Origin: Rappaport israeli
Lineage (GTDB): Bacteria; Pseudomonadota; Gammaproteobacteria; Cardiobacteriales; Cardiobacteriaceae
Length of the DNA stretch: 64,000 nt
Assembly (NCBI RefSeq): GCF_001888055.1
Contig: NZ_LXHZ01000026.1
Span: forward strand, 62,001 to 126,000
Reading direction: 5' to 3'
The notes beneath the pieces were generated by a model. The model made no database searches. It saw nothing but the letters and a program-made list of their open reading frames with translations, and had not been told where the DNA came from. The translations under genes were made by a program, and so were the position numbers. Below are positions 1 through 11,242 of this stretch, piece after piece. Position 1 is the stretch's first letter. Every line of letters begins with the position of its first letter.

Positions 1-725
<725 letters not shown>

Positions 726-766
726 CGCCTATTAGCGCCATTGTGCTGTAGTGCTAATAGATAGAT

Positions 767-793
767 AAGGCAACCTATGCGGTTGCCTTTTTA
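767..793 (+). terminator. Intrinsic terminator after argG
   Basis: A 9-bp perfect stem (aaggcaacc / ggttgcctt) with a 5-base loop is followed by T-rich sequence. It lies 40 bases after the argG stop, in the right orientation to end that transcript. Confidence 0.85.
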
Positions 794-1018
794 TTAGGGC
801 ATATTAGGGAAAGGAATATTAGCAGACGGTGCGGAATTTTGTTTATGGGCTTGTTCTTTTAAATAATCTTCTGCAATCGCTGTTTGCTGTGCGCCAAAGA
901 CACCTCGCCAGCTGTCCCGATGACTTATAAAAGCCCCGCCAATTTCCCGCGCTTCATTGCCATAAAAAGAGGCGATAAATTGCGCGGGATTTTGGTGATT
1001 ATAACGGCGTTGGTGCAA
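794..1018 (-). pseudogene. Relic of a TbpB-like (Slam-dependent type) surface lipoprotein, C-terminal fragment
   Basis: This 74-codon reading frame contains FYGNEAREIGGAF followed shortly by GVFGAQQ. That is the signature of the last beta-barrel of transferrin-binding protein B-like, haemoglobin- or factor H-binding lipoproteins (usual form FYGPNAxExGGxF..FGAK). An in-frame stop (1019-1021) directly precedes the first possible start. There is no signal peptide or lipobox, and the clpA terminator lies just upstream in the direction of reading. It is therefore probably a decayed gene end rather than an expressed protein. A related but essentially complete gene is present at 22817-23619. Confidence 0.55.
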
Positions 1019-1064
1019 TTAACGCGTAATGAAACCATGTATTTTATTGAGCCAGCTTAGGTAT

Positions 1065-1096
1065 AAAAAAGCCGTGAAATGTGTTCACGGCTTTTG
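1065..1096 (-). terminator. Intrinsic terminator after clpA
   Basis: A 12-bp perfect stem (1067-1078 with 1084-1095) has a 5-base loop. The A-run at 1065-1070 becomes a U-run on the minus strand, about 100 bases past the clpA stop. It is placed to end clpS-clpA transcription. Confidence 0.85.
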
Positions 1097-1197
1097 ATAG
1101 GTTGCATTTGACTTATCCTAAAAACGATTAACTTTCAAACTGATTTGCAATGTTAAAGAGGCTTTTTTGTCTGAAGGTTGCGTTTTTTCTTGAGCTA

Positions 1198-3502
1198 TTA
1201 ATCATTAGTCGGCAGTAGGTTGTTTTGCGGGGTGTCTTGAGTTTGATAGGTTAAAACCAATTTATCATCTTTAACCTCAATGAGTACATGCCCACCCTTG
1301 TCTGCCAAAGCGCCAAAGAGCAATTGCTCGGCAAGAGGTTGTTTGATGTGTTGTTGAATGAGCCTTGCCATGGGACGTGCACCCATTTTGGGGTCATAAC
1401 CATTGTCGCTAAGCCATGTTCTGGCTTGTGGGCTTAGGCTGATGGTAACGTTTTTATCTTCTAATTGTTGCTCCAATTCAATGATAAATTTATCCACTAC
1501 ATGGGCAATGGTGCGCTCATCTAATGGCGAGAAGGCGATAATGGCATCTAAGCGGTTACGAAACTCTGGCGTAAAATAGCGCTTAATGGCGTTATCGGAT
1601 TGCATTTTGGCAGCATCTTTGCTGTGAGCTTTAGCAAAACCGATACGGTTTTTATCCATTTCAAAAGCGCCAATATTACTGGTGAGCACGATGATAAGGT
1701 TGCGACAGTTAATTTCGCGCCCGTTGGCATCAGTGAGTTTTCCGTTGTCCATTACTTGTAGAAGAACGTTCATAATATCTGGATGAGCTTTTTCGATTTC
1801 ATCTAAAAGCAATACGGCGTGTGGGTATTTGAGGATTTTTTCGCTTAATAAGCCTGTTTGTTCAAAGCCAACGTAACCTGGAGGTGCGCCAATTAATCTG
1901 GAAACGCTATGAGCTTCCATATATTCAGACATATCAAAGCGCAATAATTCAATTCCTAAAACGTGCGCTAATTGGCGACATACTTCGGTTTTGCCTACAC
2001 CAGTTGGTCCTGTAAATAAAAATGAGCCGATAGGTTTTCGATTATCACGCAATCCAGCGCGCGCTAATTTTATGGCAGAACTTAGCGTTGCAATGGCTTC
2101 ATCTTGCCCAAATACGACGGTTTGCAAATCGCGTTCTAGTGTTTTGAGTAGATTTTTATCATCTAGCGAGACGCTTTTTTCTGGAATACGTGCCACGCGC
2201 GCCACTAACTGCTCAATCATCAAAGCATCGATGACGTTTTGTTGCTTATTTTTTGGTAGGAAATTTAGACGCGCGCCTGCCTCATCCATTAAATCAATGG
2301 CTTTATCAGGTAGCGTCGGTCATTGATATAGCGATTAGATAAATTTACCGCAGCGCTAATGGATTCATCTAGATAGGTTGTGTTGTGGAACTGCTCATAG
2401 CGAGTTTTCAGTCCTTGTAAAATGGCAATGCTGTCTTCAATGCTGGGTTCGAGAATATCAATTTTTTGAAAACGACGGCTAAGCGCATGGTCTTTTTCAA
2501 AAATTTGTCGATATTCATTATCCGTTGTTGCGCCAATGCATCTTAATTCACCGCTTGAAAGCGCGGGTTTGATGAGATTAGAGGCGTCCATAGTGCTTCC
2601 TGTAGTTGCGCCTGCGCCGATAATTGTATGAATTTCATCAATAAATAAAATGGCATTGTTAACTTTTTTTGAGTTCTTTTAATAAAGCTTTTTAAGCGGT
2701 TTTCAAAATCACCACGGTATTTAGTGCCTGCTAGCAGGCTACCAATGTCTAAGCTAAAGATTTTTGCATTAGCTAAAATCTCTGGAACTTCGCCTTCAAC
2801 AATCGCTTTGGCGAGTCCTTCTGCAATCGCTGTTTTGCCTACGCCTGCCTCGCCGACTAATAATGGATTGTTTTTGCGCCGACGGCAGAGGGTTTGCATG
2901 GCACGCTCAATTTCTTTTTCACGCCCAATAACAGGGTCAATTTGTCCATCGCGTGCTTTCTCGTTGAGATTAACGGTAAATTCTTTTATGGCAGATTTAG
3001 GCGCTGGTTTGGATTTTTCGCTATTTTCTGCGCTATCTTCTGAGGTTTCTTCGCTTGTGGCGCTGTGTTCGCTGGTTTTTCCATGTGAGATATAAGAAGT
3101 GAGTTCTAATCTTTCAATGCCCTGTTTTTTCAGAAAAAATGAGGCGTATGAATCCCGTTCAGTTAAAATGGCAACCAAAGCGGTTAGACAAGTAACCTCT
3201 GTTTTTCCTGAGTTGCGCACATGCAAAACCGCGCGCTGAATCATACGCTGGAACGCGACGGTAGGTTGAGTGCTGCGTTCGTTGTCTTCTTTATCAAACT
3301 TAGGAGAATGCTCATCAAGATAGCGGTTGAGGTTTTCTTGCAAAATCATCAAGTCGCCCCCTAAAGCGAGGATGGCATCGCTAACGCTGGGTTCATCTAA
3401 TAAAGAGAGTAATAAATGCTCAAGCATTAAAAACTCATGACGGGCACTTTGGGCGTTACGCATGGCGCGGTCAATGGCTTGCTCTAAAGCGGTGGATAAC
3501 AT
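1198..3502 (-). CDS. clpA: ATP-dependent Clp protease ATP-binding subunit ClpA (two frameshifts)
   Basis: ClpA is the hexameric AAA+ unfoldase that feeds substrates to ClpP. The order of parts is the N-terminal Clp repeat domain, the first AAA+ module (Walker A GEAGVGKT) and the second AAA+ module ([45 protein letters not shown]), with the usual C-terminal end. The total length of about 768 codons is normal for ClpA. Two breaks are visible. One is in A-runs around 2663-2690, where the following protein [12 protein letters not shown] is in another frame. The other is near 2309, where one added C restores [18 protein letters not shown]. Both look like homopolymer errors. clpS lies directly upstream on the same strand, as in most gammaproteobacteria. 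Confidence 0.93.
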
Positions 3503-3539
3503 AGTTTTCTCCTAATTTAATGCCTAATTCTATCGATAC

Positions 3540-3853
3540 CTAGTGCAAACGCAATACGCACATGAGTGGAAAATCATTCGCGCGAGCATGCTTTATCACT
3601 TGCGCTACACGAGTTTCGGCAATTTCTCGTGGGCAAATGGCACAAATAGCGCTGCCTTTTTCATGAATTTCTAACATTAGGCGGTGCGCGTCTTGATTGC
3701 TTTTATGAAAAAACGGATGAGCACATCAATGACAAAATCCATGGTCGTAAAATCATCATTGAGCATGAGGATTTCATACAAAGAGGGTTCATCTGGATGA
3801 TTATCTGTGGTGAGAGGGGCTGGTTGTATGGGGCTAACGGGCAAGACTTTCAT
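3540..3853 (-). CDS. clpS: ClpS adaptor of the ClpAP protease (one frameshift)
   Basis: ClpS delivers N-end-rule substrates to ClpA. The first part encodes the conserved YEILMLNDDFTTMDFVIDVL, with the N-degron-binding aspartates. The frame then breaks in a T-run (A6 on the plus strand at 3708-3713). Adding one base restores FFHKSNQDAHRLMLEIHEKG and a C-terminus with ETRVAQVIKHARANDFPL, ending at the stop at 3540-3542. The restored length of 104 codons matches the family (E. coli 106). It was missed by simple ORF calling because each half is short. clpA starts 37 bases downstream, and the two are likely co-transcribed. Confidence 0.92.
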
Positions 3854-4041
3854 GGCTAATCCTTTTGGGTTAGGCGCTTAGATATGGGTTGATATGGTTT
3901 TATGTTTAGGCGCTGTTTATGGGGATGAAAAAAATTTTTACAAGTAGAGAAAAGCGTAAAGGTTCTATAAAATATGCGGATAAATTAGCATAATCTTGCT
4001 ATTTTAATTGAATTTATTTAGCGCCATTAAAAGGATAATGT

Positions 4042-5863
4042 ATGACGCAATCTCCTATTACTTATATTGTTGAACCGATGCAAGGTGGGCATCGTTATTT
4101 CGTTACTATGCGTTTTCGTTACAGTGGAGGGAAGTTGGTATTTGCCATTCCTACTTGGATACCAGGGAGTTATACTCGTAGGGATTTTTCTAAACATATT
4201 AGTAAGTTATCGCTTTATAGTGTGGATGGAAATTCTTTTGCGTTATCGATGCTTAATTTATCGCGCTGGCAGGTGCATTTGCCAGCAAAAACCCAAGACT
4301 ATGAGCTAACTTATGAGGTTTATGCGCGGGATAAATCGGTGCGCGGATGTTATCTTGACCACGAACGTGGAATTTTTAATCCTTGCTGTGCTTGTCTTTA
4401 TATTGAGCAAGAGATTCAGAGAGTTCATATTTTAGAATTTAATTTACAACAAAAGCATCAACATTGGGAGGTTAGTGGGGCGCAGGTGGTGGTGCAAAAA
4501 ATGGTCCTTATTTATTTGATGATTATCATCATTTAATTGATACGCCCTTTATATTGGCGGAGCATTTTTTGGTGCGTCGTTTTGATGTCGCAGGCATTGA
4601 GCATGAAATTGTAATGAGTGGACAGGCACAACCTTTTGATGTGGCTCGCTTAACTGAGGATGTGCGCAAAGTGTGCGCGCAGGCGGTGGCGATGTTTGAG
4701 GGAGCTATGCCTAAGGCTGTGGGGGGGTATCGTTTTTTATTGCATTTAACTGAAAATGATTATGGTGGGCTGGAGCATCGTAGCTCAACCCTTTTAATGG
4801 CGCCAAGGCGCACTCTGCCCGCGCTCAATACACCGCAGACACGAGATTATGTGCAGTTGTTAGGGCTGTTTTCGCATGAATATTTTCATACGTGGAACGT
4901 GAAAGATTTAATCCCAATCGATTATCAGCCTTATGTGCTCTCGCAAGAACAGCCTACAGAGATGTTGTGGCTCTTTGAAGGGTTTACCGCCTTTTTTGAT
5001 AATTGGCTGTTGTTGCAAAGTGGGGTGATTAGCATGCAAACATATTTGCAACTTTTAGAAAAAGATATTAGCGCCTATTGGCAACGGCGGGGGCGTTTGC
5101 AACAGACATTGGCGCTATCAAGTTATGAGGCTTGGACGAAGCTTTATAACGGGGGCGAAGATGCGGTTAATAGTTCGACGAATTATTATGTCCATGGGGC
5201 GTTGATGGCATTTTGTTTGGATATTTTTCTGCGCACGCATAGTCATGATAAATTAAGTCTTGCCGATATTATGTTGATTTTGTGGCAACAATTTGTAGAA
5301 GATGGGATTGGTTTGGATGAAGCGTCTTTCCGTAGGCGGGTAATTGAGTGGTTACCTGAAGAAAGTATTGATGATTTTCAGAAATTTTTAACGCAAGTAT
5401 TGCATACCCATCATGCGTTACCTTTGCATTGGGCGTGTACGCAATTGGGGTTAGATTTGCAACAAATGGCAGCCCATCATCCGCATCTTAGCCTTAGTGA
5501 GGGCAATTCTCAGCAACGCAGTACATCCGATGCAGGATTTTCTTGGCGACAAGATGGAGCTATTTTAAAGGTGAGCCAGTTAGAGGCTCGTTCGTCTGCC
5601 GCATTGAGTGGGGTTGCGGTTGAAGATGAGATTGTGGCGGTCAATGGATTTAAAGCAAGCCAAGTAATGTTGTTTGATGTTTTAAAGCAGGGGCGGTGGG
5701 GGCGCAGGTGCGCTTGCATGTTTTTCGTGATGGGGTTTTGCATGAGTTTGAATTTGAATTAAACGCGCCTTCGCAAACTTTAGCGCATATTCAGGTTAAA
5801 CATGATGCATCGCTTAAATGCGTTCAGCGCCGTGAGCGGTGGTTTAATCTATCTGCTGAATAA
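4042..5863 (+). CDS. M61 family glycyl-aminopeptidase-like metalloprotease with PDZ domain (two frameshifts)
   Basis: The N-terminal part carries the M61 beta domain (IPTWIPGSYTRRDFSKHI). The catalytic part has the zinc motif HEYFH within FSHEYFHTWNVKDLIP, followed by LWLFEGFTAFF with the third zinc ligand glutamate. A PDZ-like domain with ALSGVAVEDEIVAVNG is at the C-terminus. Family members are cytoplasmic or periplasmic aminopeptidases; no signal peptide is seen here. A good ribosome site (aagga, 4030-4034) precedes the ATG. Frame breaks occur around 4480-4498 (restoring KNGPYLFDDYHHLIDTPF) and 5690-5703 (restoring AVGAQVRLHVFRDGVLHEF). The restored protein of about 607 residues has the normal family length. 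The physiological substrate is unknown. Confidence 0.85.
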
Positions 5864-5997
5864 AAATATAGAGCTGCTATTTTGCATTGAACTTTATAAG
5901 GTTTTGAGATTTGCCAGTAAACAGCAAAATGAAGAGCAAATTTTTGTAAAGCAAAACCATATTAATCAAAAAGATATAACCTAAGGAGAAAAGGATA

Positions 5998-7026
5998 ATG
6001 ATGCTAACGCTGACTCGACCTGATGATTTTCATCTGCATTTGCGCGATGGGCAGGCGCTGGCGCGCACGGTAGGTGATGCACTTGGTCAATGTGCGCGGG
6101 CGTTGGTCATGCCCAACTTGGTGCCAGCGGTGGATACTTTGGAAGCGGTGAGCGCATACCGCCAGCGAATTTTAGCTCATGTTCCTAAAGGGGCTGATTT
6201 TACGCCATTGATGAGTTTGTATTTAAGCCAGACGCTTTCACCAGAGACGCTGTTGCATGCCAAAGCGCAGGGCGTATTGGCGGTTAAATGGTATCCCAAG
6301 GGTGCGACAACCAATTCAGCGCAAGGCGTGGCGCATTTAGAAGCGCTGGAGCCGATTTTATCTGTGATGCAAGAGGTGGGGTTAATTTTGCTCATTCATG
6401 GGGAGGTTACAGAGGCGCAGGTAGATATTTTTGCGCGCGAGAGTTGTTTTATTGAAGAGGTATTGATACCGCTAAGAGCAAAATTTCCAAGGCTAAAAAT
6501 GGTGTTAGAGCATATTACAACCGCGCATGCGGTGGAATATGTGCGCTCACAAGAACGGAATTTGGCCGCGACAATCACAGCGCATCATTTGTTATTTAAT
6601 CGCAATCAGTTGTTGGTCGGTGGTATTAAGCCACATTTTTATTGCTTGCCGATTTTAAAAAAAGAAGAAGACCGCTTGGCATTGGTGCAGGCAGCAGTGA
6701 GTGGGGATAGGCGTTTTTTTCTAGGAACAGATAGCGCACCACATGCGCGCTCAGCAAAAGAAAGTGCCTGTGGGTGTGCTGGGTGTTATACGGGTTATGC
6801 AACCATGGCATTTTATGCGCAGGTATTTGAGCGCGCTCAAGCATTGGATAAGCTCAATGATTTTGCTGCTAAATTTGGCGCTGAGTATTATGAATTGCCG
6901 TATAACCATGGCGAGTTGGTGTTAGAAAAGCGCGTATGGCAATTGCCTGAGACGTTGCCATTTGGCGATACGGTGTTAGTGCCGTTTTTAGCAGGTGAGC
7001 AGTGGCATTGGCAGGTGGTGGCTTAA
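5998..7026 (+). CDS. pyrC: Dihydroorotase
   Basis: PyrC catalyses reversible cyclisation of carbamoyl aspartate to dihydroorotate, the third step of pyrimidine synthesis. It is the E. coli (class II, short) type: HLHLRD at residues 12-17 gives two zinc ligands, Lys97 in VKWYPKGATTNS is the lysine expected to be carbamylated, HGEV and EHITT supply the other histidines, and GTDSAPHA holds the catalytic aspartate. At 342 residues it is full length with no frame break. The start is one of two adjacent ATGs (5998, 6001) after an aaggag site. The upstream gap of 134 bases suggests its own promoter. Confidence 0.97.
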   Translation: MMLTLTRPDDFHLHLRDGQALARTVGDALGQCARALVMPNLVPAVDTLEAVSAYRQRILAHVPKGADFTPLMSLYLSQTLSPETLLHAKAQGVLAVKWYPKGATTNSAQGVAHLEALEPILSVMQEVGLILLIHGEVTEAQVDIFARESCFIEEVLIPLRAKFPRLKMVLEHITTAHAVEYVRSQERNLAATITAHHLLFNRNQLLVGGIKPHFYCLPILKKEEDRLALVQAAVSGDRRFFLGTDSAPHARSAKESACGCAGCYTGYATMAFYAQVFERAQALDKLNDFAAKFGAEYYELPYNHGELVLEKRVWQLPETLPFGDTVLVPFLAGEQWHWQVVA

Positions 7027-7685
7027 GGTAGTGATTGCGCTTTAATGGCAAGGCTGGCAAAGGGGATAATGCTAATGCATGAGAATAAGGTTAATGCGGC
7101 TAAAAGAGCAATATGCCCATAAACAGGAAGTCCAAGCAGGCTATCGCGTGTGGCGCTAACGCCGATAATTAGAAGAGGCATAAATAACGGCATAACGATT
7201 AAAAATTTTAAAAAGCTGTTGTGCGTTTGGCTAAGGGTTAGCGCTGCGCCTAGCATGGCGATGAGTAAAAAGGCAAAAACTGCCAAGGCTTAGAAGCGCA
7301 ATCATTAGCCCTAAAATAGACCATGGGATGTGCAGCAATATCATGAGTAAGGGAAGGCAGGCGAGTAAGGGGAGGATAAATCCTAACCATGCAGCGAGCA
7401 GTTTGGCAATGAGGCTTAGCCAGTAATCGCTTAAATGCAAGATGTCTTGGCTTAAGATGCATGATGATAATCATGGGTGAAAAAGCGTTCGCTGGCCAGT
7501 AGGGTGGCAAAGAGCAGCGCTATCCATAATGCTGGGGGGGTGATGTGTTGTAGGTTTTGATTGTCTACACCGCTGGCAATGGGAAAAAGGCAGACGGTTA
7601 GGAGAAAAAATAAAAGAGGCTGTAAAAGCGCTTGGGGGTTGCGCCAAGTGTTGAGCAGTTCGCGTTGTAATAGGGTGTTAAGCAT
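7023..7685 (-). CDS. ccmB: Haem exporter membrane subunit CcmB (two frameshifts)
   Basis: CcmB is the six-helix permease of the CcmAB transporter, which releases holo-CcmE from CcmC during cytochrome c maturation. The N-terminus shows the family pattern (LLQRELLNTWRNPQALLQPLLFF cut short here, then LASERFFTHDY). Later segments are strongly hydrophobic and end with PLFMPLLIIGVSATRD, corresponding to the conserved PLTIPLLIF region of E. coli CcmB. Frame breaks near 7459 (one G missing, restoring HDYHHGILSQ) and 7287 (one C too many, restoring LLSLAVFAFLL) split it into three pieces. It overlaps the ccmA stop by 8 bases and is the last gene of the ccm operon. Confidence 0.88.
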
Positions 7686-8289
7686 GGGGGGTTAAATCCA
7701 AATATCGGATGGGGTGGTTGAGGGTGAAAGGCTGATGTGAGGTGAGGGCGATTGAACCGCCTTGGTGTAGGTGGTGTTCGCAGTGTTGGATGAGTCGGGC
7801 GATGGTGGGTTGGTCGAGCGCGGTAAAGGGTTCATCAAGTAGCCAAATAGGCGCTGGTTTAGGGGCGGGTAGCCAAAGGCGGGCAAGTTGACAACGGCGT
7901 TTTTGTCCTGCTGAGAGGTGGCGCGTTTGTTGATGTTGGTAGGGATGAAGCCCAACTTGATGGAGGGCATGGTCGAGAATTTGGGGAAGTGGTGGTTTGC
8001 TGGTTCTGGGGTGGTAGAGTTTGGCGAAGAGTTGCAGATTTTCGCGCACACTTAAAAGGGGATGGGTGCCTGCCTGATGTCCAAGATAAAGATGAGGGGC
8101 GTGGCGGTCGATGTGTCCACCTTGGGGGTGAAGGAGTCCTGCGAGTGTTTGTAGGAGGGTGGTTTTTCCGCTGCCGTTATTGCCACGAATATAAAGGAGT
8201 TCGCCTGCGTTGAGTTCAAGATTGAGATGGCGGAAGATGATTTTTTCTGCCCGTAAGGCGGTGAGGTTGTGGGCGTTAAGATGGCGCAT
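7678..8289 (-). CDS. ccmA: Haem exporter ATP-binding subunit CcmA
   Basis: CcmA is the ABC ATPase of the CcmABC complex, which uses ATP to release haem-loaded CcmE. Walker A is GNNGSGKT (residues 36-43), the ABC signature is LSAGQ, and Walker B is IWLLDEPFTALD. At 203 residues it has the compact length typical for CcmA. It is unbroken. Its start lies within the end of ccmI and its end overlaps ccmB, so translation is probably coupled. Its position near the end of the operon, after ccmI, differs from the E. coli order, where ccmA is first. Confidence 0.93.
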   Translation of the reverse strand: MRHLNAHNLTALRAEKIIFRHLNLELNAGELLYIRGNNGSGKTTLLQTLAGLLHPQGGHIDRHAPHLYLGHQAGTHPLLSVRENLQLFAKLYHPRTSKPPLPQILDHALHQVGLHPYQHQQTRHLSAGQKRRCQLARLWLPAPKPAPIWLLDEPFTALDQPTIARLIQHCEHHLHQGGSIALTSHQPFTLNHPIRYLDLTPHA

Positions 8290-9494
8290 GGGCTTTGAGT
8301 TCTAAACGCAGTGGGGCGGTGGTGGGGAGGGTGAGGGTTTGGCTTTGTTCTGCAGTAGTTTGTCCGTTGGCTTGTCCGTCTAGAGAAATGAGTGCGCGGA
8401 TAGTGAGATGTTCATGGGCGCTTAAGCTTTGTCCTTGCATGCTGTCGCTATCGCTTAGGGTGAGGGTTTGTTGTACTTGGGGGGAAAGACGTTTGACGGC
8501 GATGGGCATTCGGCTATCAAGAGGGCTGGCGAGAACATAGAGTTGGCTTTGTGGTGTGAGGGTTTTAAGTAGGGCTGGGTCGATGCTAACGGTGATTGTG
8601 AGAGGGGTGTTGGTGGGTAAGGTGGGATTATTATTAGGGCTGGATTGAGCTAGGTTGTGATAGGTTTGTTGTGCGAGTGTGTAGAGTGGGTGGTTTTGCG
8701 GGAGGGTGTCTAGGAGTTGTTGCCAAAGCGTGAGGGCTTGCTCGGTTTGTTTGTTTTGTGTGTAGGCGCTAGCAAGAAGAATACCAGCGAGGTGGTTTTG
8801 TGAATCAAGGCGGTAGAGGCGCTCAAGGAGGGTTAGGATTTCTGGGTCTATGGGTTGTCCTTGTTGACTGAATAAGGTCATTTGTACGTAGTTTAAGGCA
8901 ATATCGCTATCGTTGGGATTTTGGCGATAGAGAACGTGGTAGGCCTCGCGCGCGCCACGATAGTTGCCATATTCGCTTAGGCATTGGGCTAGGGTGTCGA
9001 TTTGGCTGGGATTTTGGCGGTCGATGCGGTTTTGTAGGGCGAGGCAATAGGTGGCAAGTGCTTCGCGTGGAAGGTTTTGCGGGAGTTCATCAAGGTATTG
9101 ACTGCGGATAAGGGCGTCGCTTAGGCGGTTGTCGAGTTGTTGCCATTGCCAAACAAGATAGCCTCCGCGATAGTACCATGCGGCGGTACTTAGTGTGAGG
9201 GTGATTAATATGAGTAAGGTGGTATGCGCTTTGGTAAGGCGTAAGAGGGGGCGGGCGGTTTTAGGGGTGAATTAGGGGTTGGAGTTCGTGATATAGGCGC
9301 GCTTCGAGTTCATCAAGGCGTTGGGTTTGTTGTGGGTCAAGTTGGGCGCGTTGTTGGTTAAAGCTGTGAATGAGGGCGCGAATTTCTTGTTGGTTTTCTT
9401 CTGGCGCGGTGGAGGTATTGGCTTTAGGGCGAGCGCTGATAAGCCATAAACTGAGGGGGGCGAGGAGGAGGGCAGTGCTGATGAGGAGGTTCAT
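8276..9494 (-). CDS. ccmI: Cytochrome c biogenesis protein CcmI (TPR apocytochrome chaperone, one frameshift)
   Basis: CcmI binds apocytochrome c and presents it to CcmF/CcmH for haem attachment. The N-terminal piece has one transmembrane helix and a short coil-forming segment (EIRALIHSFNQQRAQLD). The frame then continues with a second membrane helix (LLILITLTLSTAAWYY), TPR-like helices and a C-terminal periplasmic domain. The split at 9264-9267 is explained by one extra C in a run of four: removing it joins LIHP directly to KTARPLLRLTKAH. The downstream piece has no start codon of its own near its beginning, which supports a single gene. It overlaps ccmH upstream and ccmA downstream. Confidence 0.85.
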
Positions 9495-9952
9495 GATTTT
9501 TCGCTGTATTGCTGAATGAGGGTGTAGAGCTGTTGGCGTTCTTTAGGGCTTAGGCTTTGGCGATGTGTTTTATTGCGCCAGTTCAACCATAAAATCAGCG
9601 CTAGGAACATGATAATGATGGGGCTAAGCCATAAAGCCCAAGTGCTGGGTTTAAAGGGTGGGTCGTAGGTGATGAAATCACCATAGCGGTCTGTGAGATA
9701 GGTGGTGATGGCGTTGTTGCTTTCGCCTGCTTGTATTTGCTCAATGATGATTTGGCGCAGTTGGCGTGCAAGGGGTGCGTTAGATTCTGCAATGTTTTGA
9801 TTTTGGCAGGTAGGACAGCGGATGATGGCAATAAGATGGTTGTATTGGTTGTGCTGCTCAGCTGTGGCGAAGCTGGGGGCGTCATCTAGTGCGGCGCTAA
9901 AGACACTAGGGAGAAAAAATAGGCTAAATAGTAGGATAAATAGGCGGTTCAT
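9491..9952 (-). CDS. ccmH: Cytochrome c maturation thioreductase CcmH
   Basis: CcmH keeps the haem-binding cysteines of apocytochromes reduced and works with CcmF, CcmG and CcmI. It has an N-terminal signal peptide (residues 1-20), the family motif RCPTCQNQNIAES with Cys46 and Cys49, and a C-terminal membrane helix. It is the short form of 153 residues, without the CcmI-like extension found in E. coli CcmH; that part is the separate ccmI. It overlaps its neighbours by 4 bases on both sides. Confidence 0.94.
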   Translation of the reverse strand: MNRLFILLFSLFFLPSVFSAALDDAPSFATAEQHNQYNHLIAIIRCPTCQNQNIAESNAPLARQLRQIIIEQIQAGESNNAITTYLTDRYGDFITYDPPFKPSTWALWLSPIIIMFLALILWLNWRNKTHRQSLSPKERQQLYTLIQQYSEKS

Positions 9953-10696
9953 TGATCTAGGAATCCTTGTGTTTTTAAGGTGATGTGAACGTCGGTATGT
10001 GGCTTTGCGCTGAGTTTTTGGTGCATTTGTTTGCGCCAGTTGTCTTGTCGCTGGTTGCTAGAGCATTTTTCATAGTAGGTGGCTAGGGTTTTGTCATAGG
10101 CATCAAGATGTTGGTTTTGAATTTGTAGGTCGCTACGATATTGGTTTTGGTGGTGGATTTCACCTTGTGGCAGTCGAGGTTTGGGGCTGCCTTTTTCGGC
10201 AGGATGGCCTAGGGCGACACCAAATAATGGGAAGGTGTAGCGAGGGAGGTGAAGGAGTTCAATTAGGCGCGCGGTGTCGTTGCGTAAAGAGCCAATGTAG
10301 CAACTGCCTAATCCTAGAGACTGCGCAGCTAGAACGAGATTTTGCGCTGCTAGGGTGGCGTCAATGGTGGCTGTGAGTAGGGTTTCGCTGTCTGCTATGG
10401 TGGCGCTGTAGTCGCTATCGCTTAGGTTGTGATGGCGGTTTAAATCTGCAATAAAAACAAATAAATGTGCGTTTTCTTCGACGTAGGCTTGTCCTGAGAT
10501 TTGGCGCAGTTGTTGTTTTAAATGAGTATCTGTGATGCTGATGATGGAGTAGGCTTGCATGAGTTTTGGGGTGGGGGCTTTTTTGCGCGCACTGCAGCAG
10601 TAGCTCTAGCGTTTCGGTTGGGATGGATTGGTCGCTAAACCGACGAATAGAACGATGCTCTAGGATAAGGTCAATGGTGGGACTGGTTTTTTTCAT
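9949..10696 (-). CDS. NfsA-type flavin nitroreductase/oxidoreductase (one frameshift)
   Basis: This is a member of the FMN-dependent nitroreductase superfamily, closest in pattern to NfsA/FRP: EHRSIRRFSDQSIP at the N-terminus, LVLAAQSLGLGSCYIGSLRND in the middle (shortened), PLFGVALGHPAEKGSPKPRLP, and a C-terminal NQRQDNW similar to NfsA NNRRDTW. Such enzymes reduce nitroaromatics, quinones or free flavins with NADPH. The break at 10579-10584 is an A6 run on the coding strand; A5 gives CAQKAPTPKLMQAYS. The gene sits inside the ccm operon, overlapping ccmH by 4 bases and ending the ccmG side with a 3-base gap. That is not a standard ccm position. Its role there is unknown. Confidence 0.82.
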
Positions 10697-10699
10697 AAC

Positions 10700-11242
10700 T
10701 TAGTTTTGTAGTAGGGGAAGAAACTGGGTTTGCCAAACCTCAGGGGTGAGGACGCCTGCATAACGCAAGAGAATTTGTTGATTAGGGGCGATGAGGAAGG
10801 TTTCTGGCGCGCCGTAGACGCCTAAATCAGTAACAAGTTTTGCGTTATCGTCTTTTAAGATGAGGTGGTAGGGATTGCCGAGTTGGCGGAGAAATTCTTG
10901 CGCTTCTTGCTCTTCATTGGGATTATCTGCTGCCCAATTTAGCCCAACGATGTCAATTTGTTGTGCAAGTTGCATGAGATAGGGGTGCTCTTGATGGCAG
11001 GCAATGCACCAGCTACCCCAGACGTTGAGCAAAAAGGGTTTTTGAGGGAGGTCTTGGTTGGTGTGGGTGGTTTGTTGGTTGATATCAGGGAGTTCAAAAC
11101 TAGGCAGGGGTTTGCCTGTTAGGATGGAGGGGAGCTCTTTGGGGTCGTTGTTTAGTCCTTTGGCAAAAAGAAAAATAATGAGCGCGAAGCTAAGGAGGAT
11201 TAAGCTAGAAAATATCAATAATTTGCGATTTGTTGAGTTCAT
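10700..11242 (-). CDS. ccmG: Thiol:disulfide interchange protein CcmG (DsbE)
   Basis: CcmG is a membrane-anchored periplasmic thioredoxin-fold protein that reduces apocytochrome c before haem ligation. The start is the ATG at 11242 (MNSTNRKLL), which overlaps the ccmF stop as ATGA. An upstream in-frame extension would run into ccmF and is rejected. Residues 7-27 form the membrane anchor. The active site is WGSWCIACHQEHP, with Cys79 and Cys82. The C-terminal cis-proline region is GVYGAPETFLI. The length of 180 residues is normal. Confidence 0.94.
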   Translation of the reverse strand: MNSTNRKLLIFSSLILLSFALIIFLFAKGLNNDPKELPSILTGKPLPSFELPDINQQTTHTNQDLPQKPFLLNVWGSWCIACHQEHPYLMQLAQQIDIVGLNWAADNPNEEQEAQEFLRQLGNPYHLILKDDNAKLVTDLGVYGAPETFLIAPNQQILLRYAGVLTPEVWQTQFLPLLQN

